Source of the DNA: Thiothrix sp.
GTDB lineage: Bacteria > Pseudomonadota > Gammaproteobacteria > Thiotrichales > Thiotrichaceae
Direction: 5' to 3'
DNA length: 64,000 nucleotides
Assembly: GCA_008015155.1 (NCBI GenBank)
Contig: SSFA01000037.1
Coordinates: forward strand, 1-64,000
The notes beneath the pieces are model-generated. The model saw only the letters and a program-made list of their open reading frames with translations, did no database searches and had not been told where the DNA came from. Positions 18,166 through 26,535 of the stretch are shown piece by piece (the first letter of the stretch is position 1; each line of letters opens with the position of its first letter). The position numbers and the translations under genes were made by a program.

Positions 18166-18189
18166 CGTTATATATCAAAAAGCATAACG
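18166..18189 (-). promoter_or_regulatory. ModE-type operator at the modE start
   Basis: CGTTAT-N12-ATAACG, the same half-sites and the same 12-bp spacing as the box in front of modA. It ends only 3 bp before the modE ATG, where a ribosome site would normally be, and no Shine-Dalgarno is visible. Binding there would block both transcription and, in a leaderless message, the start itself. The hairpin GGCTAG-N7-CTAGCC (18193-18211) just beside it may end the upstream phoU-acyltransferase transcript, although it lacks a T-run. Confidence 0.7.
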
Positions 18190-18223
18190 CTTGGCTAGAC
18201 TCAAGCTAGCCTAAATAAAAATA

Positions 18224-18976
18224 TTAGGCTGTATGAAGCTTAAGTGCAGCACGCACTTGGTATTCACTCAGCGCCGCTAGTTGTTTACGTGGATGGACTT
18301 GACTATCAATCAACGGTAGAAAATACACATCAATCAGAATTTGGCGCTCGCCTAAAATGTTCCACAAATTTTGCATGAGCGTCTGTGGGTGCAAATAAGG
18401 AATCAACGGATGGGTTTGCCCTTGCGCAGTTTTATAGTGAATCGCCACCGGTTGGATGGGAACTTTAGCGCTGACTGCCGCTGCAAATAAACGTGCATGG
18501 AAGGGCAAAATTTGAATATTGTCCGTAGTCGTCCCTTCAGGAAACATTAGAACGCGCTCTTGATGCTCTAGATGCTCGGTAATTTTTTCACTAGCGCCTT
18601 TAGCACCATCGCGTTTCCCACGCTCAATGAACAGAGTGCCCGCTTTATCAGCTAACCAACCAATGACTGGCCAATCTTTGACTTCACTTTTAGAAAGAAA
18701 AGTGATGCTCGTTTGTCCACCTAACAGAGGAATATCTAACCAAGAGACATGATTAGATGCCAATAAACTACCAGCTGGCGCAGGCTTACCATAAGTAGTA
18801 ACTTGCCCGCCAAGAATACGCACAATGCGCGCTAACCACCAACGTTTGAGCCGCTGATAACGTGCATCGAAAGCAGATCGGCGCAACAGTCCAGCAAAAC
18901 AAGCGGTGATGGCAATCCCCACCAAGACGTGTATAGCCAATAGAATTAATCGAAATAAACGTCTAAGTGAGATCAC
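18224..18976 (-). CDS. PlsC-type acyltransferase, candidate lyso-ornithine lipid acyltransferase (OlsA)
   Basis: A 1-acylglycerol-3-phosphate acyltransferase-fold protein of 250 aa. It has an N-terminal membrane anchor (LILLAIHVLVGIAITACFAGLL), the catalytic NHVSWLD (NHx4D), the substrate site FIERGKRDG and the MFPEGTTTD block. It follows phoU by 23 bp at the end of the pstSCAB-phoU run, so it would be made under phosphate starvation. Members of this family include PlsC (phosphatidic acid synthesis) and OlsA (second step of ornithine lipid synthesis). An olsB-like gene under a Pho box at 48.8-49.6 kb makes OlsA an attractive reading, but sequence alone does not separate the two. Confidence 0.72.
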   Translation of the reverse strand: MISLRRLFRLILLAIHVLVGIAITACFAGLLRRSAFDARYQRLKRWWLARIVRILGGQVTTYGKPAPAGSLLASNHVSWLDIPLLGGQTSITFLSKSEVKDWPVIGWLADKAGTLFIERGKRDGAKGASEKITEHLEHQERVLMFPEGTTTDNIQILPFHARLFAAAVSAKVPIQPVAIHYKTAQGQTHPLIPYLHPQTLMQNLWNILGERQILIDVYFLPLIDSQVHPRKQLAALSEYQVRAALKLHTA

Positions 18977-18999
18977 CGCTATCTTATTCTCATCAACTG

Positions 19000-19701
19000 C
19001 TAAGGAGTACTTGCAACTGCTCCTGATTTTGGCCCGTTAGTATGGCGTACATCCTTACCTTCTACCAAATAAATGACATATTCACAGATATTCTTACTGT
19101 GATCGCCAATGCGTTCTAAAGAACGAGCACACCATAAGACATTTAGACTATCGCGAATCGTGCGCGGGTCTTCCATCATATGGGTCAGAAGTTGCCGGGA
19201 TAATACATCAAACTCTGCATCAATTTGCAAATCACTTTGGGCAATCTGGCGAGCTGTTTCTGCATCCATCCGTGCCATTGCATCTAAAGTACGCCGCAAC
19301 ATTTCACGTACATGATCGCCTAAATGGCGTAAAGCGGTATGTAAGGAAGTCGCTAAACCTTCAGTCGAAATAGCATGGCGCGCAATTTTCTCTGCCTCGT
19401 CACCAATGCGTTCTAAATCAGTCACTGATTTAATGATACTAATCACTAAGCGTAAATCCCCTGCAGCAGGCTGACGGCGCGCAATAATTTGTGTACACGC
19501 TTCGTCAATTTCAACTTCTAAGCGATTCACTCGATAATCTGAATAGGCAACATCTTCGCCTAACTGACTATCGTTTTCCATCAAGGCGCGTAAGGCTTTG
19601 CCTAATTGCTCCTCGACCAAGCCACCCATTTGTAAAGACTGATTGCGCACATTTTCCAACTCTTGGTTGTACTGATGTGAAGTATGCTGACCGATGTCCA
19701 T
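19000..19701 (-). CDS. phoU: Phosphate signalling protein PhoU
   Basis: A 233-aa two-repeat helical bundle protein that links the Pst transporter to the PhoR kinase and keeps the Pho regulon off when phosphate is sufficient. It starts MDIGQHTSHQYNQELENVRN; each half has the metal-site pattern, seen as ERIGDEAEKIARHA and ERIGDHSKNICEYV. The start has a strong AAGGAG. It follows pstB by 31 bp and precedes the acyltransferase gene by 23 bp. Confidence 0.96.
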   Translation of the reverse strand: MDIGQHTSHQYNQELENVRNQSLQMGGLVEEQLGKALRALMENDSQLGEDVAYSDYRVNRLEVEIDEACTQIIARRQPAAGDLRLVISIIKSVTDLERIGDEAEKIARHAISTEGLATSLHTALRHLGDHVREMLRRTLDAMARMDAETARQIAQSDLQIDAEFDVLSRQLLTHMMEDPRTIRDSLNVLWCARSLERIGDHSKNICEYVIYLVEGKDVRHTNGPKSGAVASTP

Positions 19702-19732
19702 CGGAAAACTCCTTATAGTTTATTAATTTGGA

Positions 19733-20644
19733 CTAACCAAAACGCCCTGTAATATAGTTTTCAGTCAAACGATGCTGTGGGTTGGTAAACACCGTATTGG
19801 TTTTATTTACCTCCACCAAATAGCCTAAATGGAAATAAGCCGTACGTTGGGAAATCCGGGCAGCTTGTTGCATCGAATGGGTGACGATACAGATCGTGAA
19901 GCTTTGACGCAGTTCATCAATCAGTTCTTCAATGGTTGCGGTTGCGATAGGATCGAGGGCTGAAGTGGGCTCGTCCATTAGAATCACTTCAGGGCTTACC
20001 GCAATTGCCCGCGCAATACATAGACGCTGTTGTTGACCACCTGATAAACCAGTACCAGGTGATTGCAAACGATCTTTTACCTCGTTAAACAAACCAGCCT
20101 TCTTCAAACTATCCTCAACAATATCATCTAGCTCACTACGATTGGTCGTTAAGCCATGAATCCGTGGGCCATAGGCCACATTGTCATAGATAGACTTTGG
20201 AAACGGATTAGGTTTTTGGAATACCATCCCCACCCGGGCACGCAATAACACCGGATCTTGGTCTTTACCGTAAATGTCTTCACCATCAAGCAACAGTTGG
20301 CCTGTGACTTTACAGCCATCAATCGTATCGTTCATGCGATTTAAACAACGCAAGAAGGTTGATTTACCGCAACCAGAAGGGCCGATCATGGCAATAACTT
20401 CATTCTTGCCAATATCCAAGTCCACTCCAAAAATGGCTTGTTTAGCTTGGTTGTAAAATACATCCACGTCGCGGGTGTAGAATTTAGGATCATCTAAAAA
20501 CGGTACACCAACAGGTTGGCTGGCTTGCTTAAGCTCTTCAACGATGGTCTGAATATCAAGCGGTTGATCTTTAGAGCTCGCTGCTGAGACATCCTTTGCA
20601 GTTGGAAGGGGCATAGTATCATTTGTCAAAGCTACAGTGTTCAT
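19733..20644 (-). CDS. pstB: Phosphate ABC transporter ATPase
   Basis: The ATPase of the high-affinity PstSCAB phosphate importer (303 aa). Walker A is IGPSGCGKSTFLRCLNRMND, the signature is LSGGQQQRLCIARAI, Walker B is VILMDEPTSALDPIAT, and the H-loop is IVTHSMQQAARIS. It has an extra 40-45 residue N-terminal tail compared with E. coli PstB, with a FLDDPKFYTRDVDVFYNQAK join. The start follows the pstA stop by 5 bp. Confidence 0.96.
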   Translation of the reverse strand: MNTVALTNDTMPLPTAKDVSAASSKDQPLDIQTIVEELKQASQPVGVPFLDDPKFYTRDVDVFYNQAKQAIFGVDLDIGKNEVIAMIGPSGCGKSTFLRCLNRMNDTIDGCKVTGQLLLDGEDIYGKDQDPVLLRARVGMVFQKPNPFPKSIYDNVAYGPRIHGLTTNRSELDDIVEDSLKKAGLFNEVKDRLQSPGTGLSGGQQQRLCIARAIAVSPEVILMDEPTSALDPIATATIEELIDELRQSFTICIVTHSMQQAARISQRTAYFHLGYLVEVNKTNTVFTNPQHRLTENYITGRFG

Positions 20645-20649
20645 AAGGT

Positions 20650-21930
20650 TTACCAGCGTCTCTCAAATCTTTTACGTAACAAAACTGCCAGTAAGTTCAT
20701 TATCACTAGGAAGAATAACAGGACAATGATGGCAGCGGAGGTTTTTTCAGTAAAGGCACGTTCTGGACTATCTGACCACAGATAAATTTGTACCGGCAAA
20801 ATCGCCGCAGGATCGGTAATGCCTTGCGGGATATCAACAATGAAAGCCACCATCCCAATCATTAGGAGCGGTGCTGTTTCACCCAAAGCCTGAGCCATCC
20901 CGATAATAGTACCTGTCAAAATCCCAGGCATTGCTAACGGCAAAGTATGATGAAATACGGTTTGGACACGGGAAGCACCCATTCCATAAGCTGCTTGGCG
21001 AATGGACGGGGGAACGGCTTTCAAAGCAGCACGGCTGGCAATAATAATAGTGGGCAAGGTCATTAGAGTTAAAACTAAGCCACCCACTAAGGCGGTTGAA
21101 CGTGGTACTCCAAAAAACTGGATAAATACAGCCAACCCTAGCAAACCGAACACAATGGAAGGCACTGCTGCAAGGTTATTAATATTAACTTCAATGAAAT
21201 CTACAAAAGGATTATTTTTAGGCGCGAATTCTTCCAAATAAATAGCAGCTGCCACCCCAATCGGGAAAGACAATAGCAAGGTAACTAACATGGTGTAAAA
21301 CGAACCCATGAGCGCACTTAAGATACCTGCTTGCTCAGGCTCACGGGAGTCCCCTGAGGTAAAGAAGGTCACATTAAATCGGCGCTCGACCTCCCCTTTA
21401 GCTTCTAAATCATCTAACCAAGTCAGTTGGAAGTCTTTAATACGGCGATCTGCTTCGGGCTGATTCCGATCAATATTGCCTTTGAAATAGGTGTCAATAT
21501 CATCATCGGCCATCACCCAAACGGTCTGTTTGGTACCAATTAATTTAGGATCAGCCATCACCATGGCTTGCAGATCGTAAGCTGCACTCGAACTTACCAA
21601 CTTTTTCAAAGCAATTTTTTGCTTACGCTCAGTCACTCCGGGGAAGCGGGTAGTCAAAGCATTCATCACTACCGTTTCATAGCTAGCAGCCCGCAGCTTG
21701 TCTTGGGGTGCATTGGCGTCCACCCCTAAAGCTTCAGCACTTAGATCTACCTCTAATTTCATATAAGTTTGTGTGAACGCAGGCAAACCTTGCATGAAAA
21801 TGGTAGTTAACAGAATCGCTAAGAAGGCTAAGCTCAGCACTATCGAAGCCAAACCCCAAAAGCGGAAGCGTTTTTCACGTGCGTAGCGCTTAGCAAGGCT
21901 CGCACGCACTAATTCAGTCTTATTACTCAT
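20650..21930 (-). CDS. pstA: Phosphate ABC transporter permease PstA, long form
   Basis: A permease of 426 aa, well beyond the roughly 295 aa of E. coli PstA. The extra part is N-terminal: one transmembrane helix (FRFWGLASIVLSLAFLAILL) and then about 150 residues of likely periplasmic domain, the DUF3333 arrangement known from many proteobacteria. The permease core from FYTMLVTLLLSFPIGVAAAI onward has the EAA-type loop AAYGMGASRVQTVFHHTLPL. It lies between pstC (15 bp) and pstB (5 bp). Confidence 0.94.
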   Translation of the reverse strand: MSNKTELVRASLAKRYAREKRFRFWGLASIVLSLAFLAILLTTIFMQGLPAFTQTYMKLEVDLSAEALGVDANAPQDKLRAASYETVVMNALTTRFPGVTERKQKIALKKLVSSSAAYDLQAMVMADPKLIGTKQTVWVMADDDIDTYFKGNIDRNQPEADRRIKDFQLTWLDDLEAKGEVERRFNVTFFTSGDSREPEQAGILSALMGSFYTMLVTLLLSFPIGVAAAIYLEEFAPKNNPFVDFIEVNINNLAAVPSIVFGLLGLAVFIQFFGVPRSTALVGGLVLTLMTLPTIIIASRAALKAVPPSIRQAAYGMGASRVQTVFHHTLPLAMPGILTGTIIGMAQALGETAPLLMIGMVAFIVDIPQGITDPAAILPVQIYLWSDSPERAFTEKTSAAIIVLLFFLVIMNLLAVLLRKRFERRW

Positions 21931-21945
21931 GATGCCAGCTCCAGT

Positions 21946-23334
21946 TTACTCGTACTGCTCACGGTACTTACGCACAATCCGCAAGGCGAAGATATTTAGA
22001 ATCAGAGTCAATACGAACAAGGTTAACCCTAAGGCAAAAGCTGCTAAGGTTTTTGGACTATCAAACTCTTGGTCACCCGTTAATAAGGTCACGATTTGCA
22101 CGGTGACCGTCGTAACGGCTTCCAATGGATTAGCAGTGAGATTTGCAGATAAACCAGCCGCCATCACCACAATCATGGTTTCACCAATCGCGCGCGAAGC
22201 GGCTAACAAGAACGCACCTACGATCCCCGGTAAAGCAGCCGGTAGAATAACCTGTTTAATCGTTTCTGAGCGCGTAGCACCCATGCCATAGGAACCATCA
22301 CGCATGGCTTGAGGGACAGCATTAATGACATCATCTGAGAGTGAAGACATGAAAGGAATGATCATGACCCCCATGACTAAACCTGCTGCTAAAGCACTTT
22401 CTGAAGCGACCGTAAGGCCAATACTCTCACCAATCGTACGAATAAAGGGGGCCACTGTTAAAGCAGCAAAGAAGCCATACACGACTGTAGGAATACCCGC
22501 TAAGATTTCTAAACCAGGCTTTACCCAAGCACGCACGCGCTTACTGGCATATTCAGATAGATAAATCGCTGACATTAAGCCTACCGGTACTGCAATTGCT
22601 AAGGCAATGACTGAAATCAGCAAAGTACCTGCAAATAAAGGAATAGCGCCAAAGCTCCCAGAGCCGCCGACTTGATCAGTACGGATCGCGGTTTGGGGAC
22701 TCCAATGGGTACCGAATAAAAATTCGGTCAAAGGGATGGTTTGGAAGAAGCGTAGGGATTCAAATAAAACCGAGAGAATGATCCCCAATGTGGTCACAAT
22801 CGCAATCGAAGCACAGAAGATCATGATGCCCACAATGACTTTTTCAACTTGATTACGAGCACGATAGTTGGGGGCGATTTTACGAAACGCCCAAAACATA
22901 CCTAAGCCTGCTATAGCGAAGACTAAAACTGCTTTAATGAGATTGCTATTGGCTTGTAACTCCATATAGCGGCGTGCGGCTTCTTGTTGGGCAGGATCAG
23001 TCGTTGGATCAATCGCGCCCGCTTTAGCCATACTTTCAACACGATTCATAAACAGATTTACTTTAGTAGGATCTGCGTTTTGAATTTCTGCAGGTAAGCT
23101 AGATATCACGTTCTGGCTGATAAAAGTCGGGCTGAAGAATGACCATAACATCAAGGCAATCAGCGAGGGTAATAAGCACCACACCACTACTAAATTACCG
23201 TAATAGCCCGGTAATGAATGCAGCTTATTAACTCCACGATTGCCATTGGATACGGCCAATGCTCGCTTGCGCCCAAAGAAATAGCTAAATGCAGCTAAGA
23301 CCAGCAATAGAAGCAAGATGATTGACGTATTCAT
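21946..23334 (-). CDS. pstC: Phosphate ABC transporter permease PstC, long form
   Basis: A permease of 462 aa; E. coli PstC has about 319. Two or three extra hydrophobic segments and a linker containing FISQNVISSLPAEIQNADPT precede the canonical core, which begins near the TTLGIILSVLFESLRFFQTI segment. FLFGTHWSPQ, GIPTVVYGFFAALTVAPFI and the coupling loop GSYGMGATRSETIKQVILPA are typical of PstC. The extended N-termini of PstC and PstA occur together, so they probably form a matched pair. It is 182 bp behind pstS, with an attenuator-like hairpin in the gap. Confidence 0.94.
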   Translation of the reverse strand: MNTSIILLLLLVLAAFSYFFGRKRALAVSNGNRGVNKLHSLPGYYGNLVVVWCLLPSLIALMLWSFFSPTFISQNVISSLPAEIQNADPTKVNLFMNRVESMAKAGAIDPTTDPAQQEAARRYMELQANSNLIKAVLVFAIAGLGMFWAFRKIAPNYRARNQVEKVIVGIMIFCASIAIVTTLGIILSVLFESLRFFQTIPLTEFLFGTHWSPQTAIRTDQVGGSGSFGAIPLFAGTLLISVIALAIAVPVGLMSAIYLSEYASKRVRAWVKPGLEILAGIPTVVYGFFAALTVAPFIRTIGESIGLTVASESALAAGLVMGVMIIPFMSSLSDDVINAVPQAMRDGSYGMGATRSETIKQVILPAALPGIVGAFLLAASRAIGETMIVVMAAGLSANLTANPLEAVTTVTVQIVTLLTGDQEFDSPKTLAAFALGLTLFVLTLILNIFALRIVRKYREQYE

Positions 23335-23460
23335 ACGTATTTACCACAAGGGGGAAGGAAAGTTTGCAGTAGGCAGCTTAATCCTTGGACTGCTGCAAGC
23401 GGATAATATCGAGGCTTTATGACAACTTTGTGACAAAGTGACCATAGCACTGTCTACTTT

Positions 23461-23486
23461 AAAAATGAGAGCTAGCAAGCTAGCTC
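23461..23486 (-). terminator. Hairpin in the pstS-pstC gap, possible attenuator
   Basis: On the minus strand GAGCTAGC-TT-GCTAGCTC is followed by TCATTTTT. The position right behind pstS would allow more PstS than PstCAB to be made, as is common for binding-protein genes. The stem is perfect (8 bp, or 6 bp with a 6-nt loop) but the T-run is short. Confidence 0.55.
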
Positions 23487-23516
23487 CCAACCGTTAACAA
23501 GAAAATAGACAATTAA

Positions 23517-24575
23517 TTAGAGAGACTCGAGAACTTTTAAACCTTTAGCAGCCTCGCCAGTGGCAGTACGCTCAGCCTCAGGCATAGGAATCATACCCTT
23601 TTCAGCTAAATAGCCCGTATCACCCCAGGCTGCATCACCCGTCAGCTCAGCAACGAACTCTTCGATGCCTTTAACTGTACCCACATGCTCTTTTTTCACA
23701 TAGAGGTATAAAGGACGTGAAACTGAGTATTTGCCTGAAGCAATATTTTCGAAGGTAATATCAACGCCTTCAATCGAAGAGCCTTTTACCTTGTCAGCAT
23801 TCTGTTCTAAGAAGCTGAAACCAAAAATACCTACTGCTTTAGGATTAGCCTGTAGCTTTTGCACGATCAAATTGTCATTCTCGCCTGCTTCGATGTATTT
23901 ACCATCTTCGCGCATATTGCCGCACACTGCTTTAAACTGCTTCTCGTCTTCTTTTTCCATCTTTTTGATGGCTGGAAATTCTTTACAGCCGGCATGCATG
24001 ACTAATTCAACGAAAGCATCACGTGTACCTGAGGTCGGTGGTGGGCCTAATACTTCGATAGGCTCATCTGGTAACTCAGCATTCACTTCTTTCCAAGTTT
24101 TGTAAGGATTAGGAATGAGTTTTAAAGTACCCATTACCCCATCCATATTACCACCTGTAGTTTCTGGAACTTCTTTGGCTAAAGCTAAAAACAAATCACG
24201 ACGGGTTAATTTATAAGCTTCTGCAGTTTTAGCATTAGCAATCGCAATCCCGTCGTAACCAATTTTGATTTCAACTGGGCTTACACCATTCTTTTTGCAA
24301 TCCGCTAATTCGCTTTCTTTAATCCGACGTGAAGCACCCGTCATGTCAGCAGTATCAACACCTGCACCTTCACAGAATAATTTCATCCCACCACCAGTAC
24401 CGGTTGACTCAACCTTAGGCGCTGGATTACCAGTTTTCTTGGCATAATTTTCAGCAACAACTGTTGCGAAAGGATAAACCGTTGAAGAACCAACGATTGA
24501 GATATTGTCACGAGCTTGAGCAGCACCAGTAGCAACCAGCAAGCCCGCTGCGATAGCCATAGACAGTTTTTTCAT
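23517..24575 (-). CDS. pstS: Periplasmic phosphate-binding protein
   Basis: The substrate-binding protein of the Pst importer (352 aa). A signal peptide (MKKLSMAIAAGLLVATGAAQA) is followed by RDNISIVGSSTVYPFATVVA, whose Ser/Thr residues bind phosphate. A second binding element is ESTGTGGGMKLFCEG, and GPPPTSGTRDAFVELV completes the site. The Cys-containing, longer form resembles PstS of alphaproteobacteria and thiotrophs rather than E. coli. A strong Pho box and a matching -10 precede it. Confidence 0.95.
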   Translation of the reverse strand: MKKLSMAIAAGLLVATGAAQARDNISIVGSSTVYPFATVVAENYAKKTGNPAPKVESTGTGGGMKLFCEGAGVDTADMTGASRRIKESELADCKKNGVSPVEIKIGYDGIAIANAKTAEAYKLTRRDLFLALAKEVPETTGGNMDGVMGTLKLIPNPYKTWKEVNAELPDEPIEVLGPPPTSGTRDAFVELVMHAGCKEFPAIKKMEKEDEKQFKAVCGNMREDGKYIEAGENDNLIVQKLQANPKAVGIFGFSFLEQNADKVKGSSIEGVDITFENIASGKYSVSRPLYLYVKKEHVGTVKGIEEFVAELTGDAAWGDTGYLAEKGMIPMPEAERTATGEAAKGLKVLESL

Positions 24576-24614
24576 TTCAGCGTTCTCCGTTCATTAAACC
24601 TTAAGATGCTGCGC

Positions 24615-24648
24615 AGTGTAGAACCTGAATATGACAGCTAGATGACAA
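24615..24648 (-). promoter_or_regulatory. PhoB-dependent promoter of pstS
   Basis: The minus-strand Pho box TTGTCATCTAGCTGTCAT (24648-24631) matches the E. coli consensus at 15 of 18 positions, with TGTCAT units 11 bp apart. Exactly 10 bp later comes TACACT (24620-24615) as the -10, the same geometry as in E. coli pstS. Transcription would start near 24608, about 33 nt before the ATG. Confidence 0.85.
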
Positions 24649-24722
24649 ATCAAGACTTTCATGACTTAATTTATAGTCTTATAAATTCCAAGATAAATAC
24701 TTTTTAGAACAAAGACATAGAA

Positions 24723-24740
24723 GCTTCATATAAGCGTCAT
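24723..24740 (+). promoter_or_regulatory. Candidate Pho box of the glycosyltransferase-PAP2 pair
   Basis: GCTTCATATAAGCGTCAT on the plus strand has TCAT units 11 bp apart and matches the consensus at 13 of 18 positions, 70 bp before the glycosyltransferase start. It is divergent from the pstS box. No good -10 follows at 10 bp (TAATTG), so this is weaker than the pstS, btaA, olsB and phoB sites. Confidence 0.5.
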
Positions 24741-24810
24741 TCGCTTGCAGTAATTGGGCTACATACTGCTTTTTGTCCGGTTATTGTTACTAGTGAGTGA
24801 AGACTAACTT

Positions 24811-26016
24811 ATGTATAGCCTGCCTTGTTCCCCGATCACTTGTTTAACTCGCTTAGCCGTAGTTACTGAGACTTGGCCGCCAGAAATTAACGGGGTAGCC
24901 CATACACTGCAGCATCTGATCCAAGGTCTACTGGTGAAGGGAAACTATCAGATTACTTTGATTCGCCCCCAACAAAACCGCCAAGATCAAGCCTTACAAA
25001 CCGCGCGGTTTCAAGAAATCCTAGTGCATGGCTTTCGCTTACCGTTTTATCAGCAAGTCCGGTTAGGCTATCCCCATTACTTACGCTTAAAGCATCTGTG
25101 GCAAACCCAACGTCCAGACTTAGTGCAAATTGTTACTGAAGGGCCTTTGGGCTATGCGGCTTTACGGGCTGCACGTAAACTAAACCTTCCTGTAGTCAGC
25201 GATTTTCATACTCGTTTTGAACAGTACAGCGGTCACTATTCTATTGCCAAACTAGCGGCTTGGGTGGAACGGTATTTAAGGCATCTGCATAACCAAACCC
25301 TGCTCACGCTAGTACCTACGCAAGAATTAGCCAGACAACTCCAATCTAAAGGTTATGAGCGTTTAACTGTTATTGAACGCGGCATTGACCAAAACCTTTT
25401 TAAACCTACACGGCGCAATCCTGCACTCCGTAGTCAATTAGGTCTGCAACCGAACCAACTTTTAGTGTGCTTAGTATCGCGCTTAGCACCCGAAAAAAAT
25501 CTGGATTTAGCTTTTCTAGCGTTCCGTGCCATTCAAGATGTTGTACCCGATGCACGCTTTTTAATTGTGGGTGATGGCCCTGAACGTAGCCGTTTACAAG
25601 CTATGCACCCTGACTGCTTATTCGTAGGTATGCAGACTGGAACGGCCTTAGCGGAACATTATGCTAGTGGTGATCTCTTTCTTTATCCCAGCACCAGTGA
25701 AACCTTCGGCAATGTCATTTTAGAAGCGATGGCTAGTGGCTTGCCGGTCATTGCTTTCGACTATGCGGCAGCTCACCAATATATCCATTCTTATGAAAAT
25801 GGCTGCAGTGTGACTTTTAATGATTCTCAGGCTTTTATTCAAAACGCCGTTGAGCTAGCCCTCAACCCTAGCTTAAGGCAACAACTAGCAAATGAAGCTA
25901 GCCTGAGCATGCAAGGTTTAAGCTGGCAACGAGTGGCTGATGCTTTACACCAAACTTTTCAAACCCTCTTGCAGGAGCTTAAGCATGAAACTATTGCACC
26001 ACTTAAATGCGCGTGA
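24811..26016 (+). CDS. GT4-family glycosyltransferase, candidate glycolipid synthase
   Basis: A 401-aa GT-B fold glycosyltransferase. The N-terminal RLAVVTETWPPEINGVAHTL resembles the MgtA/SqdX-like group that glycosylates diacylglycerol or related lipids from nucleotide sugars. VSRLAPEKNLDLAFLAF and the donor-site EX7E in SETFGNVILEAMASG are present. It starts 235 bp from pstS, divergently and with its own Pho-like box, and overlaps a PAP2 phosphatase gene. A glycolipid replacing phospholipid in phosphate starvation is inferred; the sugar and acceptor cannot be read from sequence. Other GT4 roles (polysaccharide) remain possible. Confidence 0.75.
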   Translation: MYSLPCSPITCLTRLAVVTETWPPEINGVAHTLQHLIQGLLVKGNYQITLIRPQQNRQDQALQTARFQEILVHGFRLPFYQQVRLGYPHYLRLKHLWQTQRPDLVQIVTEGPLGYAALRAARKLNLPVVSDFHTRFEQYSGHYSIAKLAAWVERYLRHLHNQTLLTLVPTQELARQLQSKGYERLTVIERGIDQNLFKPTRRNPALRSQLGLQPNQLLVCLVSRLAPEKNLDLAFLAFRAIQDVVPDARFLIVGDGPERSRLQAMHPDCLFVGMQTGTALAEHYASGDLFLYPSTSETFGNVILEAMASGLPVIAFDYAAAHQYIHSYENGCSVTFNDSQAFIQNAVELALNPSLRQQLANEASLSMQGLSWQRVADALHQTFQTLLQELKHETIAPLKCA

Positions 26017-26509
26017 AATTCCCTTATGCCTGTTGCTAAACCGGATTAATCGCTTACGTCCGATTAGTCGCTTTTTTGCAGGCATTAGTCGCTTAGGTAA
26101 TGGAGTCTTTTGGTACACTTTGATGCTGATGTTACCGCTGATTTACGGCAGTTCAGCGCTTTATGTATCACTGCATATGGGCTTAGTAGGCTTGGTGGGT
26201 TTAGTGATTTATAAGGCCTTAAAAGGCTCAACCTTACGAGTACGCCCCTATCATTACAGTAGGGATATTTTTCAAAATGTGGCCGCACTCGATCAATTTA
26301 GTTTTCCTTCCGGGCATACCTTACATGCGGTCAGTTTCACCTTAGTCTTATTACACTATTATCCAGAATGGTTTTATCTAGTCGTTCCGTTTGCCGTGCT
26401 GACAGCACTCTCGCGCCTTATTTTGGGTTTGCATTATCCCAGTGATGTATTCATTGGTGCATTGATTGGTGCAGCTCTCGCCCTGAGCAGCTTTTTAGTC
26501 TTAGCTTAA
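25985..26509 (+). CDS. PAP2-family membrane phosphatase
   Basis: A phosphatidic acid phosphatase type 2 protein (174 aa) with the three motifs KGSTLRVRP, PSGH and SRLILGLHYPSD. These form the phosphohistidine active site at the membrane face, and about five hydrophobic segments surround them. I place the start at ATG 25985, which has GGAG about 8 bp upstream and lies inside the end of the glycosyltransferase gene (32-bp overlap); the in-frame ATG at 25940 lacks a site. Coupling suggests the pair works together. Converting phosphatidic acid to diacylglycerol would feed both the glycosyltransferase and BtaA, but undecaprenyl-diphosphate or other lipid phosphates are also possible substrates. 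Confidence 0.82.
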   Translation: MKLLHHLNAREIPLCLLLNRINRLRPISRFFAGISRLGNGVFWYTLMLMLPLIYGSSALYVSLHMGLVGLVGLVIYKALKGSTLRVRPYHYSRDIFQNVAALDQFSFPSGHTLHAVSFTLVLLHYYPEWFYLVVPFAVLTALSRLILGLHYPSDVFIGALIGAALALSSFLVLA

Positions 26510-26535
26510 AAACTTATCTTTGAGAGTAGAATTCT

